Positions 62,401 to 64,000 of a stretch of DNA of 64,000 bases are shown piece by piece. The DNA is from Phascolarctobacterium sp. (GTDB taxonomy: Bacteria > Bacillota > Negativicutes > Acidaminococcales > Acidaminococcaceae). A model generated the notes under the pieces. That model searched no databases, was not told where the DNA came from, and worked only from the letters and a program-made list of their open reading frames with translations. The stretch is from the NCBI RefSeq assembly GCF_030531065.1, contig NZ_JAUNOQ010000005.1, positions 1 to 64,000 on the forward strand. Direction: 5' to 3'. The position numbers and the translations under genes were made by a program. Every line of letters begins with the position of its first letter. Position 1 is the first letter of the stretch.

Positions 62401-63241
62401 CGATAACGGCAATATCCATCAGCGTTACAGGGCGTTCGGTATTTTCGCCGTAAACCTCGTCGCGGGCAGCCATGTATTTATCATAAGCCTCCTGAACCGG
62501 CTTGGTATAGGTTCCGGGAATAATTTCCACATCCTCTATTTGGGTCATAAAGGTAGTATGACGGCAGTGGTCGGACCAATAGGTATCCAAAACGCGAATC
62601 TCCGTAATGGTAGGCTCGCGGCGTTCTTCATTAAAATATTTCTGACACCACAGCAAATCCTCCAAACTCATAGCCAGGCCCATTTCCTTGCGCAGTCCCT
62701 CTGCTTCTTCCCTGGTCATGGTCAAAAAGCCTGCCACGCTCTTTACCCGGGCTGGCTCCTCGCAGGCGCTGATTAAGGTCTCCGGCTTAACCTGCTCAGC
62801 TTCGCGTGCTTCGATAGGGTTAATGCAGTAAGCCTTAATTTTAGCCACAGCGTCCGCGTCCAGTTGTCCTTGCAAAATATATACCTTGGCGGCGGCTACC
62901 GTCGGGCGTTCCTTTTGGGTAATCAGCTGTATGCACTGCTCGGCAAAATCCTCTCGCTGGTCGTACTGACCGGGCAGCAGCTCCACGGCAAAGGCCTGCT
63001 CGCCTTCCGCCAGGGGCAGCTCCTCCTCCATTACCGTATCCACCGGCGGCTCGGACAGCACTAAAGCCTTAGCCATGGCAAATTCCTCGTCGCTCAAGCC
63101 CATCACATCGTAGCGATTAACAATGCGGATATTCTGCAGGCCGCTCATTCCCAGATTATTGCGCAGGTCTGCCAGCAAACCATGGGCCTCAACGGCAAAA
63201 GCGTCCTTTTTCTCCACAAAAATTCTTCTGATATTACTCAT
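59465..63241 (-). CDS. purL: Phosphoribosylformylglycinamidine synthase, single-chain (PurL)
   Basis: A 1258-residue FGAM synthase, fourth step of purine synthesis, with synthetase and glutaminase fused as in the clostridial clade. The N-terminal PurS-like region is followed by LSVEDLLW-type linker and DTYWSDHCRHTTF. The ATP domain contains NETHNHPTEIEPFGGAATC and GAGGVSVAIGEL. The C-terminal glutaminase (about 1000-1258) has PGNNCEYDSARAFE, the nucleophile Cys in GICNGFQAL and the His/Glu region GHSERFAPGLF. ATG 63241 has GGAGG eight bases upstream; the frame opens to 63256. No other pur gene is adjacent. Confidence 0.95.
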   Translation of the reverse strand: MSNIRRIFVEKKDAFAVEAHGLLADLRNNLGMSGLQNIRIVNRYDVMGLSDEEFAMAKALVLSEPPVDTVMEEELPLAEGEQAFAVELLPGQYDQREDFAEQCIQLITQKERPTVAAAKVYILQGQLDADAVAKIKAYCINPIEAREAEQVKPETLISACEEPARVKSVAGFLTMTREEAEGLRKEMGLAMSLEDLLWCQKYFNEERREPTITEIRVLDTYWSDHCRHTTFMTQIEDVEIIPGTYTKPVQEAYDKYMAARDEVYGENTERPVTLMDIAVIGMKKLRKEGKLDDLDQSEEINACSIVVPIEVDGKQEDWLVMFKNETHNHPTEIEPFGGAATCLGGAIRDPLSGRSYVYQAMRVTGCSDPRTPVSETLPGKLPQRKITIGAAAGYSSYGNQIGLATGHVQEYYHEKFVAKRMEIGGVMGAAPRSAVRRERPAAGDIVVLLGGKTGRDGCGGATGSSKEHTVDSLMSCGAEVQKGNPPTERKIQRLFRNSAVTAMIKRCNDFGAGGVSVAIGELTDGLVIDLDKVPKKYEGLDGTELAISESQERMAVVIEAANRDAFIKYADEENLEATVVAEVTADPRLVMYWRGDKIVDLSRAFLDTNGVAQHTNVVVSEERQDNVFEHVPEEAQKAKDLEAAWLNNLGRLNVCSQKGLSERFDSTIGRGTVLMPFGGKTQLTPSEGMVGRIPVLHGNTCAATVMACGYNPAVACWSPFHSAMYAVTESVVRAVALGADPAKLRLTLQEYFPKLHDANSWGQPFSALLGAFTTLDALDLPAIGGKDSMSGTFMDKTVPPTLVSFAVGVIDGNKAVSAEFKAAGHKVVFLSCPRDNAEVLDFAALRKNLAAVHTAMENGRIAAAAAVKEGGIAALVTTMAMGNELGFEFIKPFHDTDSLFTLQPGGMVLELADDAEPEELFDGLDYMLLGHTTERAGIAINDTVIAADRALAAYRAPLQTIFPDRLPEAEEPADIDMPLYKAELSLTAPVNIAKPRVFIPVFPGNNCEYDSARAFEAAGAVADTFIVRNLTAAAIEESVEAMVKYIENAQIVMIPGGFSAGDEPDGSGKFIATMFRNPRIKEAISDLLENRDGLMLGICNGFQALIKLGLVPYGEVRDLSAASPTLTFNNIGRHVSQIVTTRVVSNKSPWLSCCEPGEEHAIAVSHGEGRFYAPESVIKELFANGQVATQYVNMQGVPTMNTPYNPNGSLYAIEGITSPDGRILGKMGHSERFAPGLFRNICGEKDQKLFKSGVNYFK

Positions 63242-63297
63242 ATACACAGCCTCCAATCAAAAATTTCGAGGTTCATACTTATCGTTTCGTATACTAT

Positions 63298-63326
63298 ATT
63301 GTAGCATATTTCCGCAGCATATCCAA
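63298..63326 (-). promoter_or_regulatory. Promoter of purL
   Basis: Minus strand TTGGAT (63321-63326), 17 bases, TACAAT (63298-63303), about 55 bases before purL. No purine riboswitch is apparent in the short leader. Confidence 0.7.
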
Positions 63327-63377
63327 TATCATGCCTAAAGAATATTAACCGGGCCTTACGCTAAAAGCAGCAGGAAT

Positions 63378-63410
63378 GCAAAAACCCCTGCCATACTGCA
63401 GGGATTTTTG
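63378..63410 (-). terminator. Terminator after thiE
   Basis: CCCTGC (63386-63391) and GCAGGG (63398-63403) flanked by A and T runs; in the minus direction TTTTTG follows. It separates thiE from purL. Confidence 0.78.
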
Positions 63411-63475
63411 TAAAAATTATACGTTAAATCAATTCACAAGATATAAAGCCTTTAAGCCAGGCAGTCTGGCATAAT

Positions 63476-64000
63476 TTATTTGCGGTACAAATCGCGTATG
63501 GCCGCTATTTGACGCACTCTTGCTGTAATATCGTCCGCCGCCAGAATGCCGCTGATAAGCGCCGCTCCGTCGGCTCCCGTCTGCAGCACCTGCTCGTAAT
63601 TAGCAGCCGTAACGCCGCCAATGCCCACCATAGGTACTTTACTAACCTGACGGATAGCCCGCAGGTTAGCCAGGCCCAGCTCCTGTACGTCCTGCTTGGT
63701 GGCGCTGCCAAAAACCGCGCCGCAGCCCAGGTAATCGGCGCCGTCGGCAATGGCCTGCAATGCTTCCTTGGGATTGTGGGCAGAAACGCCGATAACGTAA
63801 TCATTTCCCATAAGCTTACGGGCGACGGCGCAGGGCAGATCGTCCTGCCCCAAATGCACGCCTGCCGCTCCTATCGCCATGGCCAAATCCACCCGGTCGT
63901 TAATAATCAGCGGTACGCCGCAGCTGTCGCACACGGCTTTCAGTTCTATGGCCTCCGCATACATGGGGCCGCCGTCGTTATGCTTGCTGCGGTACTGCAC
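63476..64000 (-). CDS. thiE: Thiamine-phosphate synthase ThiE (5' end cut by the window)
   Basis: The C-terminal 174 residues or so of a TIM-barrel ThiE, which joins HMP-PP and HET-P to thiamine phosphate. Visible are VQYRSK at the window edge, PLIINDRVDLAMAIGAAGVHLGQDDLP, IGVSAHN, YLGCGAVFGSATK and the phosphate-binding GIGGVTAANYEQVLQTGADG. The family's first 30-40 residues lie beyond 64000, so the start codon is not in the window. Other thi genes are probably upstream. Confidence 0.92.
   Translation of the reverse strand: MQYRSKHNDGGPMYAEAIELKAVCDSCGVPLIINDRVDLAMAIGAAGVHLGQDDLPCAVARKLMGNDYVIGVSAHNPKEALQAIADGADYLGCGAVFGSATKQDVQELGLANLRAIRQVSKVPMVGIGGVTAANYEQVLQTGADGAALISGILAADDITARVRQIAAIRDLYRK

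Overview
The window is a mostly housekeeping chromosomal segment of an anaerobic, diderm Firmicute, most likely a member of the Negativicutes (Acidaminococcaceae such as Phascolarctobacterium or Acidaminococcus; the genus is a guess). Firmicute-type genes (codY, lexA, clade-II single-chain purL, an ACT protein next to hom-thrB, and the dprA-topA-trmFO-xerC-codY order) sit beside a classical type V autotransporter with a 12-strand barrel and a terminal Phe, which requires an outer membrane. HydF, an Nfn-type transhydrogenase, PduL, a malonate carrier and TctAB indicate anaerobic metabolism of organic acids.

Layout. 61-9449: rimO, cinA, a DEAD-box helicase with DbpA domain, hflX with an N-terminal JAMM-like domain, a PLP lyase of the YnbB family, then tctB-tctA. 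9450-13760: an accessory block holding a frameshifted HEPN remnant, hairpins, a 1027-residue autotransporter and a phage-like coiled-coil fragment, ending at a minus-strand tRNA operon (Pro-Gly-Arg). 14154-21191: alaS, a 17-codon upstream ORF plus a DUF512/PDZ radical-SAM protein, a corrinoid adenosyltransferase, der, plsY. 21204-24204: ACT protein, hom, thrB, and a solitary tRNA-Pro(GGG). 24230-32396: zinc-ribbon protein, prfC, a CitA/DcuS-like two-component system, a WecG/TagA glycosyltransferase, psd-pssA and a membrane GT2.

32583-40676 is the most interesting region. One tight operon encodes a HAD phosphatase, an MTA-phosphorylase-family enzyme with the 6-oxopurine Asn signature, MtnA, a short S-adenosylhomocysteinase, a class II aldolase, an MTA/SAH deaminase and NfnAB. 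Together these suggest an oxygen-independent route that deaminates the SAM by-products MTA and SAH to inosyl forms. They would then be split to hypoxanthine/inosine, homocysteine, DHAP and a methylthio-aldehyde (the DHAP shunt) instead of the O2-dependent methionine salvage pathway.

40691-48116: convergent cstA and an unknown gene, then pduL, a secreted protein of unknown function, a 42-residue membrane ORF, a shortened LysR regulator and the malonate carrier madL-madM. 48160-56819: lexA, then minus-strand codY, xerC, trmFO, topA, dprA and a diacylglycerol glycosyltransferase-like gene. 56880-64000: pncB and hydF on plus, then purL and a truncated thiE on minus. Starts were moved from the longest reading frame wherever a Shine-Dalgarno sequence clearly favoured an internal codon. 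All functions are read from sequence motifs; no database search was possible.
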